Source of the DNA: CAZMXS01 sp964570325 | GTDB taxonomy: Bacteria > Verrucomicrobiota > Kiritimatiellia > CAIQIC01 > CAZMXS01 | NCBI GenBank assembly: GCA_964570325.1 | Contig: CAZMXS010000009.1 | Location: 38,067-102,066 of the forward strand | Length of the DNA stretch: 64,000 bases | Reading direction: 5' to 3' | In this document: in pieces, positions 25,195-32,930 of the stretch | How the letters are laid out: every line of letters begins with the position of its first letter | Position numbering within the stretch: the first letter of the stretch is position 1 | Made by a program: the position numbers and the translations under genes | The notes under the pieces: generated by a model | The model's input: only the letters and a program-made list of their open reading frames with translations | What the model was told of the DNA's origin: nothing | Database searches by the model: none

Positions 25195-25543
25195 GTGAAA
25201 GCAATCAGGTTCTACACCACCGTCACGGGGGGGGCGCTGTCCCGTGCAAGAGCATCTTGACAACTTGCCGGACAAGACCGTTCAGAAGATTGCCTGGGTG
25301 TTGCGCGTGGTTAGAGACCTGGATCGTGTTCCGGCCAACTATCTCAAGAAACTGGTCAACACCGACAACCTATGGGAGGTCCGAGTTGATGTTGGTCACA
25401 ACACGTTTAGATTGTTGGGCTTCTTTGATGGACGGGAATTGATCGTACTAACCAACTCCTTTCAGAGGAAGACGCAACAAACACCGCTCGCCGAGATCCG
25501 GCTAGCAGAGGGACGCAGGGCAGACTACCTAAGACGGAGATAA
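25195..25543 (+). CDS. HigB/RelE-like toxin (Gp49 family), frameshifted in a G8 tract
   Basis: The N-terminus VKAIRFYTT (GTG start at 25195) and the body QEHLDNLPDKTVQKIAWVLR, VRDLDRVPANYLKKLV, LWEVRVDVGHNTFRLLGFF, TNSFQRKTQQTP match the phage-Gp49/HigB-like RelE-fold toxin family. They lie in different frames, joined at GGGGGGGG (25227-25234). Removing one G gives one continuous protein of about 115 residues, a normal family length. As written, translation from 25195 stops early, and a GTG at 25244 would give 99 residues without the first strand. It is either a sequencing error, a phase-variable tract or a pseudogene. The HTH antitoxin gene starts 4 bp after its stop. Confidence 0.75.
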
Positions 25544-25547
25544 GACC

Positions 25548-25823
25548 ATGGATGATCTAGAGAGATATATCGAAAAGCGGAAGAAACGATCTCGCGCATT
25601 TGGGGACGGGTTCGAGACCGGATACGAGCAATTTAAGATCGGAGTCATGCTCCGAAAAGCTCGTGAAGACGCGGGCCTGACTCAGGACGAAATTGCCGAT
25701 CGGCTTCGCACGAAGAAATCGGCGATCTCTCGGATTGAGAACCATGCGGAGGATATCAGGCTCTCAACGCTTGAGAAATTCGCCGAAGCTATTGGCAAAA
25801 GGCTGAGCCTGAAAATTGCCTAA
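25548..25823 (+). CDS. HigA-like antitoxin, XRE-family HTH
   Basis: A 91-residue protein. Residues 30-88 form an XRE-type helix-turn-helix: GVMLRKAREDAGLTQDEIADRL, then TKKSAISRIENHAEDIRLSTLEKFAEAIGKRL. The N-terminal 28 residues are charged and likely bind the toxin. The toxin-first order is usual for HigBA. It should repress the palindromic promoter at 25161-25188. The gene appears intact while the toxin is frameshifted. Confidence 0.88.
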   Translation: MDDLERYIEKRKKRSRAFGDGFETGYEQFKIGVMLRKAREDAGLTQDEIADRLRTKKSAISRIENHAEDIRLSTLEKFAEAIGKRLSLKIA

Positions 25824-25932
25824 GCGAACAAGGCGCTGCACCACTACGTTTTTGCCGGGGCGGTAAAAAACGAGGGTGAGCGCTGACGTTGTAAAACATG
25901 CTGATGCCGGGGTGGGAAATTTGGAGGCGTCT

Positions 25933-26148
25933 ATGCATAATGAATTTACCGCGATTATTGAGCGCGACGGTCGCTGGTTTATCGCGTATTGCCCGGAAAT
26001 TACCGGGGCGAACGGACAGGGACGCACTAAAAAAGAGTGTCTCAAGAGTTTGGCCGATGCCATTGCGATGATCCTCGATGATCGTCGCCAGGATGCGATG
26101 CGCGGAATCCCTGCGAAAGCCGAGCGGGAGTTGGTGGCTGTCGGATGA
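25933..26148 (+). CDS. HicB-family antitoxin (orphan)
   Basis: A 71-residue protein: FTAIIERDGRWFIAYCPEITGANGQGRTKKECLKSLADAI is the HicB partial RNase-H-like fold that covers the HicA toxin. The start at 25933 follows TTGGAGGCG; the frame is open from 25876, but the added residues have no support. There is no DNA-binding domain after the fold, as in short HicB forms. Its stop overlaps an ATG in an ATGA junction, where hicA would be expected, but only a seven-codon frame is left. So it is probably a relic or an antitoxin acting in trans. Confidence 0.8.
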   Translation: MHNEFTAIIERDGRWFIAYCPEITGANGQGRTKKECLKSLADAIAMILDDRRQDAMRGIPAKAERELVAVG

Positions 26149-26168
26149 AGCAAAAGGAACTTGAGTAA
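26145..26168 (+). pseudogene. hicA remnant (seven codons)
   Basis: ATG overlapping the HicB stop opens a frame reading MKQKELE and then a stop. This is a typical HicA beginning (M-K-x-x-E/D-L-E), truncated before the dsRNA-binding-like fold with its catalytic histidine. The following sequence shows no other part of hicA before the next gene at 26198. Confidence 0.4.
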
Positions 26169-26197
26169 TCTGAGGTGACAGTTTAGAAATCTCATTG

Positions 26198-27373
26198 ATG
26201 AAATATATACAGCGAGAATTGTCGCGGCAGGTGAAACAGGGCGCCTTGCACTTTCCCGCCGTGGTGCTGACCGGCCCGCGACGGGCGGGCAAGACGATGC
26301 TTTTGCGCCGGCTTTTCCCCAAGGCGAGTTACTTTCTACTTGAAGACCCCGATGTGGTGGGGCGGCTCCGGGCCGATCCGCAAGGATTCCTTGACGCCGT
26401 GAAGACGCCCGCGATTCTCGACGAAGTGCAGAACGTGCCGGAGGTATTTGCTTTCGTCCGCTCGCGGATTGACCGGCAGCCGCGGCGGATGGGCCAGTGG
26501 TTGCTCACCGGCTCACAGGAAGCGCCCTTGATGCAGGGTGTCGCCGAGTCCATGGCCGGACGTGCGGCCGTCCTGCAATTGCTCCCGTTCTCGACGCGCG
26601 AGACGGCGAAGGTGACGCTCTTGCGCGGAGGGTACCCCGAGGTGGTGGCGCGGCCGCGCGGGGCGCGGTTGTGGTTTGCCTCGTATCTGCAGACGTATCT
26701 GGAGCGGGATGTCCGGATGGTCACTGCCGTGAAGGACCTCGCGACGTTTCGCCGCTTCATCGCCCTGCTGGCCAGCCGGCATGGGCAGATGTTAAACAAA
26801 ACCGACCTGGCCGCGCCGTTAGGTGTGAGTGTGCCGACCATCGCGCAGTGGCTCGGTGTGCTGGAAACGACCGCGCAGATCCTGATTGTGCCGCCGTTTT
26901 ATGAGAACCTTGGCAAACGCTTGGTCAAGTCGCCCAAGGTGTATATTGCAGATTCCGGCCTCGCGTGCCACTTGCTGGGCATTGATACGGCGGAGGAACT
27001 TGAAAGATCTCCGTTTACTGGAGTGCTCTTCGAGGGATTTATCGCGGCGGAGATCGCCAAGTGGCAGGTTAACGCCGGTCTTCGCCGCGAGCTTTACTAT
27101 TTTCGCGACGAACAGGGGCTGGAAGTGGACTTCCTTATGCCCGGTCGCAGCGGTTCAGTGATGCTGGTGGAATGCAAGGCCGGGCGCACGGTCACGCCAG
27201 CGATGGCGGCGCCGATGAAACGGTTGGCTGAAGCGCTGAAACGAAAACGCGGGGAAGCGTCGGCCGTGAATATGTTTCTGGTTCATCAGGAAGTGAAGGC
27301 CGGCACGCCAACGCAAGCGGTTGCACCCGGTGTTCGCGCGCTGCCATGGCGCAGATTTCTCGATGAGGTGTGA
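26198..27373 (+). CDS. AAA ATPase with DUF4143 domain
   Basis: A 391-residue protein. N-terminal AAA_14 domain: Walker A GPRRAGKT at 26-33 and Walker B AILDEVQ at 72-78 with LTGSQ as sensor. C-terminal DUF4143 domain with YLQTYLERDVR near 165 (the family hallmark), a winged-helix-like region, and a nuclease-like end GLEVDFLMPG ... LVECKAG that resembles a PD-(D/E)xK core. Family members are widespread in accessory DNA and their role is not established. It sits directly behind the HicB relic. The longer TTG start at 26195 is less likely than ATG 26198. Confidence 0.88.
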   Translation: MKYIQRELSRQVKQGALHFPAVVLTGPRRAGKTMLLRRLFPKASYFLLEDPDVVGRLRADPQGFLDAVKTPAILDEVQNVPEVFAFVRSRIDRQPRRMGQWLLTGSQEAPLMQGVAESMAGRAAVLQLLPFSTRETAKVTLLRGGYPEVVARPRGARLWFASYLQTYLERDVRMVTAVKDLATFRRFIALLASRHGQMLNKTDLAAPLGVSVPTIAQWLGVLETTAQILIVPPFYENLGKRLVKSPKVYIADSGLACHLLGIDTAEELERSPFTGVLFEGFIAAEIAKWQVNAGLRRELYYFRDEQGLEVDFLMPGRSGSVMLVECKAGRTVTPAMAAPMKRLAEALKRKRGEASAVNMFLVHQEVKAGTPTQAVAPGVRALPWRRFLDEV

Positions 27374-27387
27374 GCCGAAATCCGGGA

Positions 27388-27432
27388 GAACGAAACTGCG
27401 AAAGGCGCAAAAGCCGCGAAAAAATCCGCAAA
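27388..27432. repeat. 9-bp periodic A-rich array
   Basis: Five 9-bp units with a central GAAA/CAAA: GAACGAAAC, TGCGAAAGG, CGCAAAAGC, CGCGAAAAA, ATCCGCAAA. Inverse in orientation to the U-rich leaders at 22131, 30818 and 37835. It lies between the two DUF4143 genes. Confidence 0.55.
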
Positions 27433-27540
27433 TCAGCTCGATTTCGCGATCCGCTTGAGTAGCATTCATTCGCCGGTTTCACCAGTCGTCGCTTCCCAGG
27501 ACAAAACACGCGCAATTTCGTCCCTTTCGATTTAATAGTT

Positions 27541-27569
27541 GCAATATAAAACATTGTATTTGATATTGC
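27541..27569 (+). promoter_or_regulatory. AT-rich palindrome upstream of the second DUF4143 gene
   Basis: Perfect arms GCAATAT (27541-27547) and ATATTGC (27563-27569) around a 15-bp AT-rich core, ending 5 bp before the ATG at 27575. Likely an operator, or a site overlapping the promoter. The binder is unknown. Confidence 0.5.
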
Positions 27570-27574
27570 ACGGT

Positions 27575-28801
27575 ATGAAAAGGGCTTGTGAAGGATTGCT
27601 GGCGGAGCGTCTGAGGCAGTTCCCGTGTGTGGCGATAATCGGACCGCGGCAATGTGGCAAGACGACGCTTCTGGGCACCTTGCCGGACACATGGAAGCGT
27701 ATAGATCTTGAACAACGCGCCGATTTTCAGGCCGTGTCTCAGGATCCAGATTTATTTTTACGCCTGAACCCATGCCGGGTCGCATTTGACGAGGCGCAGA
27801 TATTGCCGTCGCTGTTTTCAGCGTTGCGGGTGGCAATCGACAGTGCTCGTACTGAAAAGGGACGATACGTCATTACCGGCTCCAGTTCGCCCGCGCTTTT
27901 GCGCTCGGTGTCGGAATCGCTGGCGGGGCGCATCGCGATCATCGAAATGGCGCCGTTCAGTTGGTCGGAGATTTGCGGAGAGCGCAAGGAATCGTTCGTA
28001 GAAAGGCTGATGGACCGCCGTGTCGCCCCGAACGAGTTGATCGCCGGCTTGAAGCCGCGTGGCGATATTCGCGAAGCGCACCGCTATTGGTTTCTTGGGG
28101 GCTATCCCGAGCCATGGCTGGACGGGACCGCCACGTTTCACTCGGCGTGGATGGAGCAGTATATTCAGACCTATCTTTACCGGGATGTTGGCCGGCTGTT
28201 TCCAGGTCTGGATCAGGTGCGGTTCCGTCAATTCCTGCTTCTGCTCGGCGGGCTATCGGGAACCGTGATCAACCACGCGGAAGTGGCGCGAGCCCTCGGG
28301 GTGTCGCAGCCGACGGCGCGCGACTATTTCGAGATCGCGCACGGCACTTTTCTCTGGCGTCGCTTGACGGCTTGCACCCGCGATGCCACGCATCGGCTAG
28401 TCAAGCATCCCAAGGGTTATTTACGGGATTCGGGGCTGTTGCATCATCTGCTGCGAATCCCGGACTTGGACGCCTTGCTTGGCCATCCGCGCATGGGGGC
28501 GTCATGGGAAGGCATGGTCATCGAGGAGGTGCTGCGCCAGTTGACCGCATTGGGGGCGGGGTTTGACGCGTCTTTTTATCGCACGTCGTCCGGCGGTGAG
28601 GTTGATTTGGTCATTGAGAGCGATTTTGGTCCGATTGCCATCGAGATCAAATACACGCAAGGGGCCGACTGGCGCGATCTGCGCGCGCTGCGCAACTTCG
28701 TGGCGGAACAGAAATGCCGCGTGGGCGTGCTGATCAGTAATGATGTCGCCCCGCGGTTGTATGACGATAAAATCGTGGGCGTGCCGTTTGTCTGCCTGTA
28801 G
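27575..28801 (+). CDS. AAA ATPase with DUF4143 domain (second copy)
   Basis: A 408-residue paralogue of the previous ATPase type, distinct in sequence. Walker A GPRQCGKT at 23-30, Walker B RVAFDEAQ at 68-75, sensor VITGSSSPALL, hallmark WMEQYIQTYLYRDVGRLF near residue 200, and a nuclease-like C-terminus SGGEVDLVIES ... PIAIEIKYTQG with the E-VD and EIK acidic/lysine pattern. The start at 27575 is chosen because the preceding codons fall in a palindromic AT-rich operator. The two copies probably arrived separately rather than by recent duplication, since their sequences differ throughout. Confidence 0.88.
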   Translation: MKRACEGLLAERLRQFPCVAIIGPRQCGKTTLLGTLPDTWKRIDLEQRADFQAVSQDPDLFLRLNPCRVAFDEAQILPSLFSALRVAIDSARTEKGRYVITGSSSPALLRSVSESLAGRIAIIEMAPFSWSEICGERKESFVERLMDRRVAPNELIAGLKPRGDIREAHRYWFLGGYPEPWLDGTATFHSAWMEQYIQTYLYRDVGRLFPGLDQVRFRQFLLLLGGLSGTVINHAEVARALGVSQPTARDYFEIAHGTFLWRRLTACTRDATHRLVKHPKGYLRDSGLLHHLLRIPDLDALLGHPRMGASWEGMVIEEVLRQLTALGAGFDASFYRTSSGGEVDLVIESDFGPIAIEIKYTQGADWRDLRALRNFVAEQKCRVGVLISNDVAPRLYDDKIVGVPFVCL

Positions 28802-28840
28802 ATATACGCGGGAACAGCATTCATTCACCCGGTTGATGAC

Positions 28841-30817
28841 TCATTTCAAGGTCACGGCGTAGATCTTGAACCCAAATCGCGAGGCGACTGGCACGGCTCG
28901 CGGGTTCACTTGCCGCAGCCAGGCGGGTGGGTCATGGCGGGTGGCCAATCGTGAACCCAGCGTCATTCCGATGCCGTCGCCTCCCATCATCCCGTACTGG
29001 CAATAAGACCAGTCGGCTATGACATTCGGGCGAGTGTCGACCAGCACGTATTTCAAGCCACGGGATCTGACAACCTGCTCAGCCTTGAGTTCGCCATAAT
29101 CGGCAAAGAAGTCGGCAGCCGCATGCAAGCCGGCGGCGTTGTCCCAGTACAAGCCGCCGGTTCCAAGCAGGTTCCCGTAGTATTGGTAGTAGGGCGTTTC
29201 AAAGCCGCTCAAGATCGGAATGCCGGGGCGGCCTGAGATGGCGGCCAGTTCCCAGGCAATCGAGCGCAGCGCAATGGCCCGGCCCAATGGCGGCGGTATT
29301 CGGCCGGCAGCTCGCATCTCCAGCAGTTGCCGCCATTCGGGCACAGCCTGCAGCAGGCCGGCGGATACGAGCAGCAACAGGATTGCCGTCTGAATGCTCA
29401 AAGATAACGTCCGGCTTTGCACCATGGCGATGATCGCGAACACAGCCGCGACGGCGCTTAATGAGACGGTGGCGTTCAGCCCCGCGAGGCGGTTGTATTT
29501 CAGCGCGAGGACGGTGGTGACCAGGGCCGGTACTACGCCGGCCAACAGAAACGCGCGCCAGCGCATGGGAAGCGTCCGGTTCAATAGAAACGCCGCGCCG
29601 GCGAGCGCAATGGCCGGCATGATTCCAAAAAACTGGAAGAATTGCAGCCATCCGGCGGCGCTGGCCAGGGATGTGGTGGATTTGAATTCCCGAATGCATT
29701 CGTGAACCCGAACGATGAATGGATCGCGCAAGGTGTTCCACTCCACGGGGCCGACAGTCAGCGCCAGCGGAAGGGCGAGGATGCCGATGAGATCGAGGGC
29801 AATGGGCAAACACCGCTTCATGCCGCCGGCCGCGATATCAGGCGCTTGTGATGGCGGCAGGGTCGCGGCCTGTCGCGCGCGAATCCATGCCAGCATGCGA
29901 GCCAAGCCATCACCCCCGCAGAACCAGGCCAGCGCATATAGCGGATGATTGACTTCCAGCCGCATTCCCATGTGGTTCGGGAAATACTCGAGGATATAGA
30001 AAACCAGCCCGGTCAGGGCGCCGCTCATTCCCCAGGCGCGAATGGCCGCGTCGGGAAAACCGCCGCGCGCGAGCCACGGCAAACCGAGCAGGATTGCCAG
30101 GCCGGCGGCGGCGATTACCAGCGAAGAAAAGCCGGCTTGAATCCACAAGGCAAGACCGCCAAAAACGCCTGCGGCTATGAACCAACCGTGTGGTCGGCAA
30201 CTTTCATTCCGCGCCCAGCGCAGCCATCCGGCCAGCAGGCAGAGGAGCAATCCCAGCACCATCAGATCGACCAGCCCGGGATGGTCGACCCGGCCAAACC
30301 GGAAATCACGGCGCAAAGGCCACGAAAGCGCGAAACTCAGCAGCAGCGCGGCAAAGCCGGCAATCCCGACTCCGCGCAGTGCCACGGCGGCGATCAGCAA
30401 CATGGCGGCGAACTGAACGATTGGATTACACCAGAGGGCGGCGGGCTCAAGTTGTGCGTCCAGCGTGGCGCGCGTCCATATGATTTGCACCCGTGCGATC
30501 AGCAGGTTCAACCAGCAAAGGCCGGAGTGCCAGGTGTTGCCGCGCCCATAGGGGGCATTGTCCAGTTGCGTGTGCCGGATGCGCCACTGGCCGGTTTGCC
30601 GCATCTCGCGCGCGTATGAAATCCAGTAGAATGAGTCGGGATCGATGAAGATCAGCGGCGCTGGCTCGGCGGTCCGGACGAATCCCTGTTGGGGATCGGC
30701 CACGATTTGCCGGGAGGGCTTGAGCCAAGTTTCGTTTTTCAGCCAGCCGTCGAAGGCAATAATGGCAATGGCGGCGAGCAGGATGAGGATGGCGGCTGAT
30801 AGGCGGATCCATTTCAT
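28841..30817 (-). CDS. STT3/PglB-like GT-C membrane glycosyltransferase
   Basis: A 658-residue membrane protein with about 12 spans, then a soluble C-terminal part. The first extracytoplasmic loop has FIDPDSFYWISYAREMRQTG (D59, D61), the place of the catalytic acidic motif in oligosaccharyltransferases, followed by THWSGL-like sequence. The C-terminal region, with ILSGFETPYYQYYGN ... LYWDNAAGLHAAADFFADYG and a closing KYVLVDTR, matches the pattern of STT3-like bacterial proteins, though the canonical WWDYG is not kept. It would transfer a lipid-linked sugar or glycan in the periplasm. The start at 30817 follows a U-rich leader and not a Shine-Dalgarno sequence. It is divergent from the sulfatase-like operon. 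Confidence 0.65.
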   Translation of the reverse strand: MKWIRLSAAILILLAAIAIIAFDGWLKNETWLKPSRQIVADPQQGFVRTAEPAPLIFIDPDSFYWISYAREMRQTGQWRIRHTQLDNAPYGRGNTWHSGLCWLNLLIARVQIIWTRATLDAQLEPAALWCNPIVQFAAMLLIAAVALRGVGIAGFAALLLSFALSWPLRRDFRFGRVDHPGLVDLMVLGLLLCLLAGWLRWARNESCRPHGWFIAAGVFGGLALWIQAGFSSLVIAAAGLAILLGLPWLARGGFPDAAIRAWGMSGALTGLVFYILEYFPNHMGMRLEVNHPLYALAWFCGGDGLARMLAWIRARQAATLPPSQAPDIAAGGMKRCLPIALDLIGILALPLALTVGPVEWNTLRDPFIVRVHECIREFKSTTSLASAAGWLQFFQFFGIMPAIALAGAAFLLNRTLPMRWRAFLLAGVVPALVTTVLALKYNRLAGLNATVSLSAVAAVFAIIAMVQSRTLSLSIQTAILLLLVSAGLLQAVPEWRQLLEMRAAGRIPPPLGRAIALRSIAWELAAISGRPGIPILSGFETPYYQYYGNLLGTGGLYWDNAAGLHAAADFFADYGELKAEQVVRSRGLKYVLVDTRPNVIADWSYCQYGMMGGDGIGMTLGSRLATRHDPPAWLRQVNPRAVPVASRFGFKIYAVTLK

Positions 30818-30869
30818 AGGGCAAAGAGGAAATAGCCACAAAAAGCCCGAAAAGTCACGAAAAGTCGGG
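30818..30869 (-). promoter_or_regulatory. U-rich leader of the STT3-like gene (9-bp periodic element)
   Basis: On the coding strand: T tracts every nine bases and TTTTTGTGGCTATTTCC ending just before CTCTTTGCCCT and the ATG. It shares TTTTCGTG and GCTTTTTGTGGC blocks with the kinase leader at 22131-22183. No Shine-Dalgarno sequence is seen. Confidence 0.55.
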
Positions 30870-30941
30870 GTGCCCCACCTGCGTCAGATGGCGGATTTCT
30901 TGGCGTGTTGCATGCTTTGATGGTATAGATTACACAAGATT

Positions 30942-32930
30942 ATGAAGATCAGGCATCTGGCGATGGCGGCGTGTTTGCTGGTGGTGCTGGCCGGATTGTT
31001 CCTCTGGCAGCGCGCTGCGGAGCGACCGCCCAATCTGCTCTTTATCACCCTCGACACGATGCGGGCCGATCATCTGGGCTGCTATGGCAATACCAACGCG
31101 CTGACGCCCGTCTTGGACCGGTTGGCGGCCGACGGGACGCTTTTTGAGCAAGTTATGGCGAGCTGCCCGGTTACATTGCCTTCGCACGCGACCATGTTTA
31201 CCGGGCTCAATCCGCCGGAGCATGGATTACGCAACAATGCCCGCGGCAGCCTGGCATCCACCATCCCGGTGCTGGCCGAAATCCTCAAGCGCCGCGGCTA
31301 TCGGACCGGCGCGATCATTGCCGCGCCCATTCTCAGCGCGAAATACGGATTGGCGCGGGGCTTCGATTACTATGACGATCGCGATACCGGATTGCGCGAC
31401 GAGCATGAAGGGGTGCCGCTGTATGGACCGGGTGACGACCAGGATTTGCGCCGCTATCGGCCGGGCAACGAGATTGCTGACGCGGCCCTGGAGTGGCTGA
31501 GCCGCGCGGACGGCGCCGCCAAGCCGTTTTTCTGCTGGGCGCACTTCTATGATCCGCATCAGCCCTATCATGCCCATACCAACTTGTTTGGGGCGCGGTT
31601 TGTGAATGCCGAATATGACGGCGACGCGGCCTTCATGGATATCCAGATCGGGCGCTTGCTTGAGTTCCTTGACCAGCGCGGCTGGCGTCAGAACACCATT
31701 GTGGTCGCAGTGGGCGACCATGGACAGGGATTGGATGAACACAACGAAAAAACCCACGGCTTCATGCTCTACAACACGACGATGCAATGTCCCTTGATCA
31801 TTGCCCCGCCCGGCCGGAAGGCGGCGGGCCGGCGCATCGCCGCCTTGCTGCCCCTGGCGGACCTGTTCCCGACGGTATTGGAATTGCTGGGCGTCCCACC
31901 GCCGCCGGATCATCCTGCCCGCAGTTTTGCCGCCGCGTTGGGCGGCGCGGTCGTTGCCTCGCGGCCCTGCTATGGGGAAACGATGTTGCCATATCAAGGC
32001 TACGGCTGGAGTCCGCTCTGGAGCTATACGACGCCGGAATGGAAATATATCCGCACCCCGGAGCCGGAGCTCTATGATCGCCGGACCGATCCACGGGAAT
32101 TGCGCAATCTGGCGGGCGAACAAGCCGCCAAACTGGCGGAGTTGGATAGCCAGTTGACCGCCATGCAGGCGGGCATGCGCCCGGCGGCAGCGGCGGCAGT
32201 TACCTTGAGCGCGGCCGACAAGCGGCAGTTGCAGAGTCTGGGATACACGGCCGGCGGAAGCGCCGACGCCGGGCCGGCCGATTACCGGAAGCTGCGCGAC
32301 ATCAAGGAGATGATTGCCATTCCTGACATGTACGGGATGATGATGACCGCCTTCCGCCAGCGCGATTTCGGGGAGCGAACTCAAGCCTTGTGCGAGGAAC
32401 TGATCCGATTGAGCCCTGAAACGGCAACGTTCCACAACGATCTGGGGACGATCTGGGTCAATCGCGGCGACTTTCAGCGCGCCGAGGAGTGTTATCGCGC
32501 GGCGTTGGCGCGCGATCCTGGATTCCTGGATGTGTACAATAATCTGGGGATTGCCCTGGCCCGGCAGGGACGGTTTCCGGAAGCAATCGCCGAATATGAA
32601 GCGGCGCTGGCGATCCAGCCGCAAGAGGGCAAGGTGCTGGCCAACCTGGCGATCACATACAACGATTATGGCTATGCCCTGGGCCGCCAGGGGGATTTCA
32701 CCGGCGCCGTGGAACGTTTCAACCAGTCGCTGGCGTTGAACCCCAACGCGGCGGAGACGCATCAGAACCTGGGGGTGGCCCTGATGGGGCTGCGGGACTT
32801 TGCGGCGGCCGTTGCGCAATTTGAGATGGCGTTGAGTATTCGGCCGAATTATCCGATTGCGAGCCACAACCTGGCGATTGCCCGGCGGCGTCTGGCGGGG
32901 GAGAGCGGAAATGAACAACAACAGAATTGA
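30942..32930 (+). CDS. Sulfatase-fold protein with C-terminal TPR repeats (T-x-P-x-H active site)
   Basis: A 662-residue exported protein. Signal anchor 1-22; alkaline-phosphatase/sulfatase domain (28-400) with metal ligands in LFITLDTMRADHLGCYG (D38), and DHGQGLDEHNEKTHG. At the nucleophile position, where sulfatases have C/S-x-P-x-R, it has T78-L-P-S-H82, so it should not carry formylglycine. Thr nucleophiles occur in LtaS- and EptA-type phosphotransferases of this fold. Four or more TPR units follow from about 480 (NDLGTIWVNRGDFQRAEECYRA and later). Its 3' end overlaps the next gene by 20 bp. Confidence 0.85.
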   Translation: MKIRHLAMAACLLVVLAGLFLWQRAAERPPNLLFITLDTMRADHLGCYGNTNALTPVLDRLAADGTLFEQVMASCPVTLPSHATMFTGLNPPEHGLRNNARGSLASTIPVLAEILKRRGYRTGAIIAAPILSAKYGLARGFDYYDDRDTGLRDEHEGVPLYGPGDDQDLRRYRPGNEIADAALEWLSRADGAAKPFFCWAHFYDPHQPYHAHTNLFGARFVNAEYDGDAAFMDIQIGRLLEFLDQRGWRQNTIVVAVGDHGQGLDEHNEKTHGFMLYNTTMQCPLIIAPPGRKAAGRRIAALLPLADLFPTVLELLGVPPPPDHPARSFAAALGGAVVASRPCYGETMLPYQGYGWSPLWSYTTPEWKYIRTPEPELYDRRTDPRELRNLAGEQAAKLAELDSQLTAMQAGMRPAAAAAVTLSAADKRQLQSLGYTAGGSADAGPADYRKLRDIKEMIAIPDMYGMMMTAFRQRDFGERTQALCEELIRLSPETATFHNDLGTIWVNRGDFQRAEECYRAALARDPGFLDVYNNLGIALARQGRFPEAIAEYEAALAIQPQEGKVLANLAITYNDYGYALGRQGDFTGAVERFNQSLALNPNAAETHQNLGVALMGLRDFAAAVAQFEMALSIRPNYPIASHNLAIARRRLAGESGNEQQQN

